64,000 bases of DNA from Aquarana catesbeiana. Lineage: Eukaryota > Chordata > Amphibia > Anura > Ranidae. This document shows, piece by piece, positions 9,440 to 20,609 of this stretch. Within the stretch, counting starts at the first letter, position 1. The number at the start of each line of letters is the position of its first letter. The notes under the pieces are model-generated. The model was not told the origin of the DNA. It made no database searches and saw only the letters and a list, made by a program, of their open reading frames with translations. The position numbers were made by a program, and so were the translations under genes. The stretch covers positions 332,588,626-332,652,625 of the forward strand of contig NC_133327.1 of assembly GCF_042186555.1 (NCBI RefSeq), read 5' to 3'.

Positions 9440-10790
9440 CTGCAAAATACTACCACCTCACAATTTGATCTATGTTTTGCTGTACTATGCTCCCTCCCAT
9501 CTTATATATATATATATTTTTTAATGAATTTACCTCTTTTTTAATGAATTGTAATAAAGATAATATTTTTTTACATATACTGTATTAACTTTCTTTTTTG
9601 GCAATAATCCCTCCCTCCTCGCTCTTGATTGTACTTATAATCATATGTAATGGTATAAAAAATGATTTTCTCTACTAAACTCAATTCACAAAACTAACAC
9701 ACTACATTAAAGATCCCTACATTCAAAGAAATGACATTTTTTTCAGCTGAGTCAAAAGAGATTGGAAATTTACATTGTCATGGTTTTAAAATAGAACTAC
9801 AGGTACATTTTTTTTCATTTATGTTTTTTTTTTTTCAGTATGGGGAGGGGCGGTTATAACCCCTGTCATTTTTTTTGCCATCTTTATCCCATTAAGGAGA
9901 TTTACATTCACTTCTTGTCCCATAGCCAAAACATAAAGTGAAAGAAAATAAGCGAATTCCTTTGGGACCCCCAGGACTAGTGTCCCAGTTGGAAGATTTC
10001 CCCTCTATTACTCTTTCCAACATTTTCTTTTGCTTTCACTTTCAATGATAATGGTAAACGGGACAAATAGAGAGGGTGAACAGGCAGCAATAAAAACCTG
10101 ACAGGTGTTCTAATCCATCTCCTCCCTGTCCAAAACTTTAAAAATGTTTTGCTTTTAGTTAGTATAACTAAAGATCCAAATATATGTTTTCAGTAATTGT
10201 GAAATTAAGCTTTTGTGTCAGACAGGCAACAGCCTTTTATAAACCCATTTTTACTTTTTATATGTGTTTTTTACTGATATTCCAAAATATATTATAAAAT
10301 TGCCATGTATTAGATTAGTGGCATTAAACTGCCACTGAAACTCCTTTTTGCTTTAGATTGCTTCTGTCATAGCTGATCTCTGCCAGCCGATCCTTGTCCC
10401 TTATACTATTCTCAGCTTATATGATGTGTAACTGTTTGCCAGTTCACTATTCTAATTAGGAATGAGCTTTAGATCTGGGTCAAACTCATGCCATTGGCAG
10501 TTTGGTAATATGGTAGCTGTTTGCTGCTATAAAGTAAAAAACCAAGAAAATATTCCCAACGTTACCAACCAGTGAATTCAATAACAAAAGAATATTTGGT
10601 TCGTGCTGCTATGCACTGTATACACTATACAGCTAAACAAATGCTGAATAGATACTATAAATCATCAAGAATTATGTTTATATAGTCCGTAGTGACAATC
10701 CTAAATATAGTGAACAAACTAACATACATTAATTATGTGTCCATTAAAAACGTGTTCATTTTTTCAATAATGAGTGCTGAAAAAAACCAA
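9440..10790. other. Noncoding region with dispersed repeats
   Basis: 9627-9815 is the second copy of the segment at 8993-9180. From 9830 to about 10140 the sequence resembles the repeat at 58580-58880 (shared wording around the TTATAACCCCTGT and CACTTCTTGTCCCA blocks). 10140-10790 shows nothing recognisable. Confidence 0.55.
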
Positions 10791-13700
10791 GCCGATGTCA
10801 GTATGATTAAAAAAGAAAAAATTTGCTGCGCTCAAAACTAAATAGGATAACAAAAAAGCAGCTAACACAATATTGTTGGATACAGTGGCAAAAACTGGCA
10901 AGTATAGGTGTAGCACTAAATCATAGTGGCAATAGAGCAAATGTATAAAAATACAGTCCATAAATGAAATATTGCAGTCCATCCAAAGACCTCCAATTAG
11001 ATAGAAAAAAAGGGATAACCATCACCGACACCCAATAAGACTGTGTCTTACTGCTAGTGTATAGGATATACACATTGAGCAAACGTCTGAAGAGCCAGTT
11101 TCACAATTCTTATTCAATAAGGTCCTCTCATTGGGCAAGGAATCCTCATTCACAGACCCACCAGAGACAAGGATAGCTGTATTTTTCCAACCCCGGCTGG
11201 GAGATGAACTCCACAGACACAACTCAGTGGTTACATATGAGGGGATGAAAAAATAATCTCATTGCGCAAACATCCATAAAATATGGCAATTTATTTGACA
11301 AAAGGTTAGGTATACAACTCACATTAGGTAAATAAAAATAGGCATGAGCAAAAAGGAAAGCGTCCAGCGCTTCCTACCAACAAGATGGCGCCACTCCTCT
11401 GTTCACAATGTGTCACTCATCCCTCGTTTGGTCCGAGGTTTCCTCATGAGTGTGCGTCCTCAGGGGCGTGGTGGCGGCATGTGACACTGTGATTTATAGG
11501 AGTGGGTCTATCTGCGAGGCCGGATATAGTGTGCGTTCCATCAGGCGGAAGTAATCAGCCTCCAATCAATGACGCGTCAAAAAACATAGCATGTGGTGTA
11601 CACGATGGAAGTGGTCATCTCCTGACCCATGCTCCGCCCACCCAACGGACGCAAAGGACCTCCGTCTATTGGACAGAATTTGTACAGGAAATGTGTGTGC
11701 TCCATCAGGCGGAAGCAATAATCTCCCAGCCCATGAGACGCACCAAAACACAAAAACACATTGTATAAAATATACAGGACGGAAGTAATATAACCCCCGC
11801 TCATGCAATCACCCACTCAGAAGTAATATGTGTGCCACCGGGCGGAAGTGACAAACCTCAGCCCAATGGACAACACTTCACAAAAAAGGGCGGATTAAAA
11901 ATGAGCTTACTTAAACCGGAAACAATAGTCAACTATAGCCCAAGAAGCTCATTATACCAAGACAAAAGAGGAAGGGAGGGGTTTAAGAACTAATAAACAA
12001 CATTTTAAGATTCGAACAAGAGAAGTAGAACTCTTCTCCCACATCGGAACATACCCGATGTAGAAAACAATATTAAAATAAAGCTTCTAAATAATCTAAA
12101 TAAAATTCCAAACAGAAATTTTTAAATTCACAAAAATTCCAAATGGGTTCATCAATTAGATACAAAACCCAAATGAAATAATTATATGGAACTTTTTTTT
12201 TTAACATTGTTGAGGAATATAAAATCCATAGAGAATATTTATATGAGAAGAGGGACTATGAGTGCATGTAAACATCAAGGAGTGGCGACCTCTTACGGCA
12301 GCAAGCAATAGACAAGCAAAAAATATGTATCATATGAAACAGAACAGACTCTTATAAAACAAAAAATACACTAATAACCCAAAAACCTAACAAAAAACAA
12401 ATAAATAATCAGACAAAACCAAAAAAAATGTAACAGGCCACTAAGTAACCCTAAGAAGTACACCGGAAGGACAAAACCAACGCATCAACACATGGCAGAA
12501 AAACATCTATCCATTGTTGATGAATGCGTTGATGTCCCACTCAATGTTCATACCAAAGGGAGCATAGGTTTGAGCTTGGTAAATCCACTTAGTTTCTAAA
12601 CGTGAAACCTCTCTAACCATATGGCTACCTCTCCAATGTCGGCAAAATTTATCTATGCCCAAAAAACTGGTGCCCTCTGGGTTGCAATCATGCTTTAAAG
12701 CATAATGTTTAGATAAACTATGCTTCGGAAAGCAGTGTTTGATATAATCCACATGCTCACTGCAGTTGCACCACGTGCACCACGAAATATGTGGTCTACG
12801 TGATAAAAGGTTTAATTGGAAAGGTCTCCTGAGTAGAGATTGATTGGAAGGAATCTGTTCTACTTCTATTGATGTTCAACTTACAAATAGGACATCTCCT
12901 GCATGGATAAAAGTCTCCCATGGTTTGAAAAAAGAAACCTTTTTTGGAGGGTCAACTATATTTGGAGCCACCTGTAGCCTCAATGGAGGAACTCCCCGAT
13001 AGACTACTTGTGGTCGCTCAGGTATAATAGGGCCCAAAACCTGATCACTTCGTAGGTCTTTCCAATGTTTCTGTATTATTTTTTTTATATCATAATGCTG
13101 GTTGGAATAGCCAGTAACAAAGGAAAACTTGAAAGAATCATCCTGTGTTTTTGGCCTAACCATCAGCAAATCTTCCCTATTCTTCGTTCGAGCCAGATCA
13201 AGTGCAACGTCTAATTGATTTGCACTATAGCCTTTTTCAAGAAACCGACCCCTGAGGATAGAGGCTTCTCTGTCAAAATCATCCAGATTGGTGCAGTTCC
13301 ACCTCAACCTCAGGAACTGGCTTTTGGGGATCGATTCCAACCAAGCCTTATGATGGCAACTCTTGGTGTGAAAAAAACCATTGCGGTCTGTCTCTTTGAA
13401 ATAGGTTGATGTCACAATCCATCCTTCAATCACCCTAATTCTGAGATCCAAAAAAATGGATTTCAACACTACTTGCTTCCTGTGTTAAAAAAATGCCCCC
13501 ATCATTGGTATTCAAGCCAGTAATTAACTCATTGAGGGATTCTAAACTGCCATCCCATAGGAGGAGAATGTCGTCTATATATCTTTTCCAGAGTACCAGC
13601 TCTGATCTGGACTTATGATAGACGACATTCTCCTCCCACTTGGCCATAAAAAGGTTGGCCATGCTCGGGGCAAATTTAGCCCCCATGGTCACCCCTCTGT

Positions 13701-13802
13701 TCTGTACAAAATAGGAGCCATTATGCCAAAATAGGAAATAGGAGCCTTTATTGCCACTATGATTTAGCGCTACACCTATACCTGCCGATGTCAGCATGAT
13801 TA
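10791..13802 (-). mobile_element. Penelope-like element, 5'-truncated, minus strand
   Basis: Decayed RT and C-terminal coding segments read right to left between 13824 and 12507, followed by about 1.7 kb of noncoding 3' sequence. GCCGATGTCAGTATGATTA at 10791-10809 is repeated with one mismatch at 13784-13802, which fits a ~19 bp target duplication. Just inside the right copy, 13749-13781 is an inverted copy (one mismatch) of 10902-10934 from the element's own 3' region. Inverted terminal tails of this kind are known in Penelope elements. Confidence 0.7.
10811..12506 (-). other. PLE 3' noncoding region
   Basis: No open gene is present. It contains the TTTAGTGCTACACC-type block (10902-10934) and, on the minus strand near 11395-11480, a CTGAGGA...GAAAC arrangement bracketed by GTGTCAC/GTGACAC. 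That could be a badly degraded hammerhead; I do not count it as functional. Confidence 0.4.
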
Positions 13803-13824
13803 CTGAATTCAATATCACCTCCAA
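12507..13824 (-). pseudogene. Penelope-like RT/endonuclease polyprotein, fragments
   Basis: Three overlapping minus-strand frames make up the remains. 13435-13824 holds the RT core: GVTMGAKFAPSMANLF, then the catalytic RYIDD, with both aspartates present. 12876-13469 continues through the thumb/linker (NCTNLDDFDREA, RGRFLEKGYS, QKHWKDLRSD and APNIVDPP, all typical PLE words). 12507-12752 is the C-terminal tail of the endonuclease region (HWRGSHMVREVSRLETKWIY, then GMNIEWDINAFIN). Frames change near 13450 and 12800, and the central GIY-YIG signature (YVGRT-type) is missing by deletion around 12770, so the copy is inactive. The first half of RT is absent. In intact elements this protein reverse-transcribes PLE RNA at chromosomal breaks. 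Confidence 0.85.
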
Positions 13825-13853
13825 AGTGCTCTGTCACCAATCACACCACCTGC

Positions 13854-14635
13854 TCACCTGGATGTACTGTGTATAAAACAAGTGCGGCGCTAAAGTCCCA
13901 AAACAAAACTGAAATCGTGTATGGGACAAAAATAGATCTGTGACTTAAAACAACTATAAATAATGTGAATCAACACAATACAAAAACCTGTGGAGTATAC
14001 ACAAATGTCTGTAATGCAATGTGCTATGCTCTGCAACCAGAGTCCATAAGTGTAAATGAAAAAAGTCTTCTCGAACAGAGGAGGTGCTTGAACAAAGGAT
14101 GTTGACTGAAGACTGGAATATAAGGCAACCACAGGAAACACGTCATAGACATCTAGGGTTAGGTACTCTTACCGGATCTTGTAGGACATATCTGCTATAT
14201 AGCAGTACGTCTGTCAGAGCTTGTGGAGGTGACCTCCCGTGGAATCCACCCAGGTGTTATCCCTTGGGTCACAATCACCGATAGGCAGGATTGTCACAGG
14301 TGGAGGTTGTCAGCTTACTCGCACACTCATTCTGATGGCTAAATCACTGGTCTGTAATTCCAATCATCCAGCAGTACCCTGTATTACACACGTGCAATCC
14401 ACTTCCGAAAAAAGCTTGGTGCGTTTTCCGGAAGTGCATTGCACGTGTGTAATACAGGGTACTACTGGATGATTGGAATTACAGACCAGTGATTTAGCCG
14501 TCAGAATGAGTGTGCGAGTGAGCTGACAACCTCCACCCGTGACTTGGTTTGTTTGTGTGTCAGCTGCTATTCACTATATTGATTAATTTTTGGGGGGTCA
14601 GCGCAGCATTTCTTCTATATCACCTGGATGTATTG
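13854..14635. mobile_element. Short palindrome-bearing element with 16 bp target duplication
   Basis: TCACCTGGATGTACTG at 13854-13869 recurs at 14620-14635 with one mismatch, bracketing 750 bp of noncoding sequence. Its ends carry GCGGCGCTAAAG and GTCAGCGCAGCA, similar to the GCGCTA words at PLE termini in this window. It is probably a non-autonomous PLE derivative, but that is inference. Confidence 0.55.
14293..14543. repeat. Near-perfect 115 bp-arm palindrome
   Basis: 14293-14407 and 14429-14543 are inverted copies with five mismatches by my count, around a 21 nt loop. The transcript would form a long double-stranded hairpin. Confidence 0.9.
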
Positions 14636-15148
14636 ACCTATAATATAAACAGGTCAAAATGGCCTTGCCCTTTAATTAGGGCTTTACAGCTCCATGGGGC
14701 TCCCCAGATATATTAGAAGTTCTGCTGTGTATAAATCCAGTTCCAATCTCCAAAAGGACACCAGCACATTTCTTCCTCAGTTAATGTTGCTAAGAGAAAG
14801 TAAAAAATCATCATAGTGAAGTATGTATTAAAACCAATACTCCTTATTCACAAACCCATTAAAACCCATAAAATAACACTCACAATGGAAGTGCATTTCA
14901 ATCCTGTGCACTAGGTGTAACTTGCAACCCTAAAACAGCATCGCCCCTTTAAAGGCATCCTTGGCAAAACACATACAGTAGAAAAATACTGATACTTCCA
15001 TTTTCTGGCTGCTGCATGATGACATCACTTGGTTGGTTTTGTTCAGGGCTCTGTATTGAAAAAAATGAGTGCATCTTTTTTCATGGATGCATGTCTGAAG
15101 TTGTATATTGAATAATATATGTTATTTTGATCACTACATTTAGGATTG

Positions 15149-15184
<36 letters not shown>

Positions 15185-15350
15185 ATCCTTGATAGATTAT
15201 AATATTTTTTACGGCTATTGTTTAGTGCATGTCATTATAAGATTTGATGGTTGAAGTAAATATGAAATACATTATTGTTTAGGTGTTATAGGGTTTTTGT
15301 ACACAAGGATAATTTTATTTTAGTTTGTTGCACTGCACTATATAAAACAA
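14636..15350. other. Noncoding, AT-rich, with (TA)n at 15149-15181
   Basis: Apart from a TA microsatellite I see no gene, repeat boundary or terminal motif here. Confidence 0.6.
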
Positions 15351-15514
15351 TAGACATGTGCACACTGAAAAATTTTGTTTGGGAATTTCGTTTTCGTCCG
15401 CAAAATAAATGTATTTAGTTACTCCCGAAATTCGCTTTTCTTTATTTCGTTTTTCGTTAAAAACTTGCATTCGTCCAAAAATCGAAATGAATTAAGGTCA
15501 AATCTGTCATTGAA

Positions 15515-15814
15515 GGCTTATGGTGTCTGTCGAATGTTCAAAGAAGATTCAACGGAGCAGTTAAACTGTACGACGCCGCAATCGTACATTTCCGGTCGAA
15601 TTTTCCGCCTACAAGATGGCTGTAGTAGAACTCTAATGTTGTATGACTAGTAATAAATTAATAATTATATTTAATAATTATTTTACTAGTCAACCAATAT
15701 TAGAATTTTTCTATAGCCTATGGGCAGATGCATTTGACCGGAAATGTACGATTACAGCATCGTACAGTTTGTTTAGCTGCTCCGTCTTCTAACTTTCGAC
15801 AGACACCATAAGCC
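15515..15814. mobile_element. Fold-back element
   Basis: GGCTTATGGTGTCTGTCGAA at 15515 returns as its complement at 15795-15814. The imperfect inversion continues inward through GTACGA..TCGTACATTTCCGG to an AT-rich centre bounded by ACTAGTAA/TTACTAGT near 15665. The entire 300 bp is thus an imperfect palindrome. The left flank (15355-15510) is rich in TTTCGTTTTCGTCC words and resembles the sequence at 63030-63180. Confidence 0.6.
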
Positions 15815-16365
15815 AAAGATTCATGTTTGTATGTTTTTCGTTGCTTTGTCGAATCTTCATCGTTCATGATCATTGGTCTACTCTACCCCAGCAGTCAGCC
15901 AACCAAACTTTCACATTCGTTTCTCAATCGCAAGTGCAATGGTGGGCGCAAAATCTGACGCTGTGTCTTTGTCAGTCTCAGATATGGCAACCCATTTGAA
16001 TATTGAAGACATGGAGGAGGACGTTCCTGGGCCTTCTATGGCGGCAGCAGCAGCAACATCCCCAACACCATCATCCAAAAATGGGCGCAGGAGGGGGACA
16101 CAAGCTGCAACCAGCAGGAAGCGTAACCTTACGTGGACTCACATTGAGTCCTAGGTCCTTGTAAGGGAAACGCTTCCTTGCTGGATGCAGCTGTGTGGCC
16201 CCCGCTCCAGGAAAACTACTCAGGAGTGGAAGCGGGAGAAGTGGGAGGAGATCTCAAGAAGGGTTGGAGACCTATCGCCATCGGCGTGACCGGGCTGCCT
16301 GTCGCAAAAAATTCAGTGACATAAAATGGTAAGTAACGTGTCTGATTATTTATTTTTTCTACATT

Positions 16366-17204
16366 TTAACCACTTCAGCCCCGGAGGATTTTGCTGCCAA
16401 ATGACCATGCCACTTTGTGCGATTCGGCACTGACAATTGCGCGGTCATGTGACGTTGCTCCCAAACAAAATTGCCATCCTTTTTTTCCCACAAATAGAGC
16501 TTTCTTTTGGTGGTATTTGATCACCTCTGCAGTTTTTATTTACTTTTTGCTATATAAGTATCCCCAAAAAATATATAAAAAACAAATTTTCTCCTCAGTT
16601 TAGGCTGATATGTATTCTTCTACATATTTTTGGTAACAAAAATTGCAATAAGCGTTTATTGATTGGTTTGCACAAAAGTTATAGCGTCTACAAAATAGGG
16701 ATAGTTTTATGGCATTTTTATTAATATTTTTTTTACTAGTAATGGTGGGGATCAACAATTTTTATTGTGACATTATGGCGGACACATCGGACACTTTTGA
16801 TGCCATTTTGGGACCATTGTCATTTATACAATGATCAAAGCTCAAAAAATGCACTGATTTTACTGTGTAAAAAATTACACTGGCAGGGAAGGGGTTAACC
16901 ACCAAGGGGTGCTGAAGGTGTTAAGTGTGTCCTAGGGAGTGATTTTAACTGTGGGGGATGGGCTACCAGTGACACAACACTGATCACTGCTCCCGATGAC
17001 AGGGAGCAGAAGATCACTGTCCTGTCACTAGGCAGAACAGGGAGATGCTGTGTTTACATAGGCATCTCCCCATTCTTCAGCTCCGTGACATGATCGCCGG
17101 CACCCGGCGGACATCGAGTCCACGGGTCCCGATGTCACGTTACTTTACGCAGCCGTGCCATTCTGCTGATATATATCGGAGTGCTCCGGTCTGCAAATGG
17201 TTAA
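16366..17204. mobile_element. piggyBac-type MITE in intron 1
   Basis: TTAA at 16366-16369 and 17201-17204 flank imperfect inverted ends (CCACTTCAGCCCCGGAG and the complement of CTCCGGTCTGCAAATGG). TTAA duplication is diagnostic of piggyBac. The interior has the TTATAGCGTCTACAAAATAGGG block, whose reverse complement resembles the repeat at 42970-43080 and 48560-48720. No open transposase frame exists. Confidence 0.7.
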
Positions 17205-18052
17205 AAATGAAATCACATATTATGCCCAAAAACAAGTCCCCCCCCACACACACACATAAACATATATTATTGCTATCACATGTGATGTCAGTAAAGTTAA
17301 GTGAATTTTTTTTTTTTTAAAAAGGAATAAATAATTTTCAATTTATCCTCCCTCCCGTGAAAATCCAAATTTGCGCATAGGCGTGCCTAGCCTACACATG
17401 AAAGCATAGTTTGCAGTTGCACATGTTAAATATATTATTGCCACGATCATTTTAAGAGGAATATTTCCATGGCCGTTATTTGTTCTTAGTTATCACTAAA
17501 CTGAGCAGTAAGTGCTTTTAAGTTCCACTTGACCTGACCACCTGTAGGCCCCCTTTTTGATCAGGCCATATTCTGCTATTTAGCGCGTTGCAGCTTTAAA
17601 CTGCACGCTCCTGTGATGTACTACCCAAATGAAATTTATGCTCTTCTCCCACCGCATATAGAGCTTTTATTGGTGGCATTAGATCACGGCTGGGTTTTAC
17701 ATTTTTTGTTATTGAAAAATAAAAAGAGTTAAATATAAAAAAAAGTGTTATGGTGGCTGGACTTAACCAGCTTGCGGACCCGCCATATGTTTAGTTACTA
17801 TGGGGGGTTACTATGTCTTTTATATTTTATTGTGCACCAAAAAAGCATATGTTTTTCTTACAATAAATTTGGTTAATAAATAAATGTGCAAATCTTGTGC
17901 TACATGAAAAAATGCACTTAATCCAAAAATTCCATTTGCATTGTTTCATTCTACGGGTTCATTCTACATGTGTTTCATGTGTTGATGTCATTTTCAGATT
18001 ACAATTGTAGTTTAATGGTGGAACCCGTTTCTCTTCTCTTTTTGTTTTGCAG
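17205..18052. other. Rest of intron 1, noncoding
   Basis: 17340-17760 holds sequence related to the MITE interior (CATATAGAGCTTTTATTGGTGGCATTAGATCAC versus the copy at 16495-16530). Otherwise nothing recognisable. Confidence 0.45.
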
Positions 18053-20118
18053 TTCCATAGCGAGTAAGCGCAGGCAGTTGGGGGGGCGCAGAGGGAAGCA
18101 ATTGCCTCTCCTCCCCCATGAGAAGGAGCTCCTAGCGGGTGTAGGGGAGGATGAGATCACCCAGCTGCTGGCTCATCAAGGTTGGTGTCAGCATTGCATT
18201 GTGTGCAATGTGTGCAGGACATTTTTTTTGTCAAGCATGCGATGCGACATAGTCATTTACCATGATGTGTTTGATTTTATTTAAAGATCATATCCAGGCC
18301 CAGTGCCGCCGGAGGCAAAGGGCGGAGGAGCAGGAGTCCTCCACGTCATCAACGTGCAGTAAGTACTGTAGTAGTGACACTAATACAGCGGTTCCTTTTC
18401 CATTTGTCCAGCCTTCCATTGTCGATTCCAGTGTCATTGCTTCTAGCTCAAGCAGTGACAGGTAGAGCCTCTGCGACACGCTTGCATAACTTACGTAATC
18501 TGACAGAACGTCACCGCTCTGAACTGAGGCGACTGATCAGTGGCGGTGCACCTAGCACTCGCTGGCGCCGCTGGAACCAGGTCAGGTAAGTGCCTCGTAT
18601 TTGTTTTTTTTTTTACTGATTTTTTCTAAATGGTGAATGCATGTCCCTGCCTTGTAGATAAACGTTAGTGATCTGCCCTGTATTGCCATGCTAATGGATA
18701 ATTCATTTTATCTATATACACTACAGTATATTTATTTATAGTAATTTGAAGCTTGAACATTGTAACGTTCATCATTTCTCCTTTATAAATAGGTGTCATC
18801 CAGTCAGAGGGGGAGACTCAGGAGGAGGAGGCTGAGGCAGCAACCCCCACATGTAAGTTACTATAATCTTGCTGGTATCTGCTGAGTGATCATACATGTT
18901 TCAATGTTCGTGTACACTGCAGATTATAATGTTCTTTTCTATCATTAATCAACAGCTGCTGAGGCTGAGCAGGAAGTGGAGGAGACCTGCCCTGTAGAGG
19001 CTGCTGGGGATGCGGAAGAACAGCCAGACGTGGTAGATCCAGGGAGTAAGTATAACTTTTTTTGTATTTTCCAGGCAAATATAGTATTTTAAATATGAAA
19101 TGTTGATAGCATACCTTGTCTAGAAATGGTTGTTATTTATTCTGCAAGGCTTCGGTTTAGCTGGAATTATTAGTCACCCTCTGCAGCTGATTCCAGTCTT
19201 CCTGTTAGCATGACCTGTGCTTGTTATTTCCTCAATGTCCCTGATCACACCACATTCTTGCTGAAGTTCAGGTTCCCAGTCTGAGCCAATCACTGTTAAT
19301 CATCGTGAATAACACAGCAGGCTGGAGGGGGTGTGTCAGAAAAGAATCTCCAGCTATTGTTTGGCAGTCCCTGGACATGTTCAATCTCTGGCATGCCCCT
19401 AATGCATGCATAAACACTTTTCTCATGATGTTATACCTGTTATACCTCCTAGCCTAGACCAGGAATGAGTAACCTACCTAGCCTAGAACAGAAGTGGGGC
19501 TTATTCAATCAGTGGCCTTATCAACTTTAAAAAGTAGCCTGCTATATTTTATTAAACAACTTTTTATTAGGTCATCCCAAATGCAATGGCTTGAATGGCT
19601 TCTCGTTGGTGAGTGTAATGTTAAAAGCTGGTATAGCTAATTTGTTTTTCTGCAAGTGCAACTGATCTTCCAAATTTGCAACAGTCAGTCAGTCTGGATG
19701 AGGTAGATTAGTTAGTGGTCGGTCAGCATTTAGGCGTCCATTACACCTTAAGATTTTCTCCAGCCGGCCGTGCGACCAAGCGGATAAAATCTTTGGGAGA
19801 TTCCCCTTTACACTGCTCGATGTGTAGAGGGGAATCCCTTTGTACCCTGGCCGGGGAGGACACTCAGCTCTGCCCCGGTCAGAGTACAGTAAAGTACTAC
19901 ATCTTCCTGCACAGCTCTGCAAACTTGGTATGACGCAGAAAATTGACACAGACACCACTATCTCCTACACACAAATTGATTAGGTGCATCTCACTAAATA
20001 ACAAAAATGGAAAACTGGTATGGAAGTGAAAACATCTCAAGATGTTACATGATTGTCTATAAGGGCTGGGAGATAATTGCCTTTATATAATGTTAGAGTG
20101 AAGAAGCCATGTGTATTG

Positions 20119-20121
<3 letters not shown>

Positions 20122-20203
<82 letters not shown>

Positions 20204-20204
20204 A
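20122..20204. repeat. (TCTA)n microsatellite
   Basis: About 20 perfect tetranucleotide units lie in the last intron of the Myb/SANT-like gene, about 20 bases upstream of its final acceptor site. Confidence 0.97.
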
Positions 20205-20603
20205 TGTATTTTCTTTTCTTCACAGGTGAAGTCTTCATCCTTGCCTCCTCCCCAGTGCATCCTTCTCCGTCCGCTCCAGGACCAGTACACATCCCCCACC
20301 CTCCAGAGCCACATGTGGATAATTATTTGTGGCACATTGTGGAGGTCCAAGAGAGACAATATGCCATAACCCGGAGGCTGTGTCACTCTTTGGCCCTCCA
20401 CAATCGCTGGCAGCTCCATCACTATGTGGCTCTGGAGAGGTGCCATCGTAGCCTCAGGAGACAACTGGAGGCTACTCGGTACCTTGGTGACCAGATGGCT
20501 GGGATTAATATGCCCCTACAGTGACTGGTCACCAGGTTGGGGGAGAATATACTTTTATCATTTTTTTTTATTTTAATTTTTGTTTTGTTTTGTTTATGTT
20601 ACA

Positions 20604-20609
20604 AATAAA
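20604..20609 (+). terminator. AATAAA polyadenylation signal
   Basis: AATAAA lies 80 bases after the stop of the last Myb/SANT-like exon, on the same strand. Confidence 0.5.

Larger units (their letters stand above)
15939..20524 (+). pseudogene. Multi-exon Myb/SANT-like DNA-binding protein, degenerate
   Basis: Inferred exons: 15939-16328, 18053-18180, 18287-18358, 18412-18585, 18793-18852, 18956-19045 and 20226-20524. Most donors read GTAAGT, and acceptors follow pyrimidine tracts. Exon 1 has an Ala/Ser-rich leader, then the Myb/SANT-like core words LTWTHIES and TTQEWKREKWEEISRRVGD. It is broken by a stop after THIES and by a frameshift before the YRHRRDRAACRKKFSDIK part. Later exons encode a basic stretch (SKRRQLGGRRGKQ), TERHRSELRRLI, acidic Glu-rich modules, and a C-terminal part with RQYAITRRLCHSLALHNRW ending at TGA 20522-20524; AATAAA follows at 20604. 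The last three exon phases agree. Such Myb/SANT proteins are the second gene of Harbinger transposons and have also been domesticated. No transposase accompanies it, and the exon 1 breaks argue against function. Confidence 0.55.

Noticed and set aside
11395..11480. Possible hammerhead on the minus strand of the first PLE
   Set aside because: The CTGAGGA...GAAAC order and a GTGTCAC/GTGACAC pair are present, but no stem II forms and a competing CCTCG/CGAGG hairpin overlaps the site.
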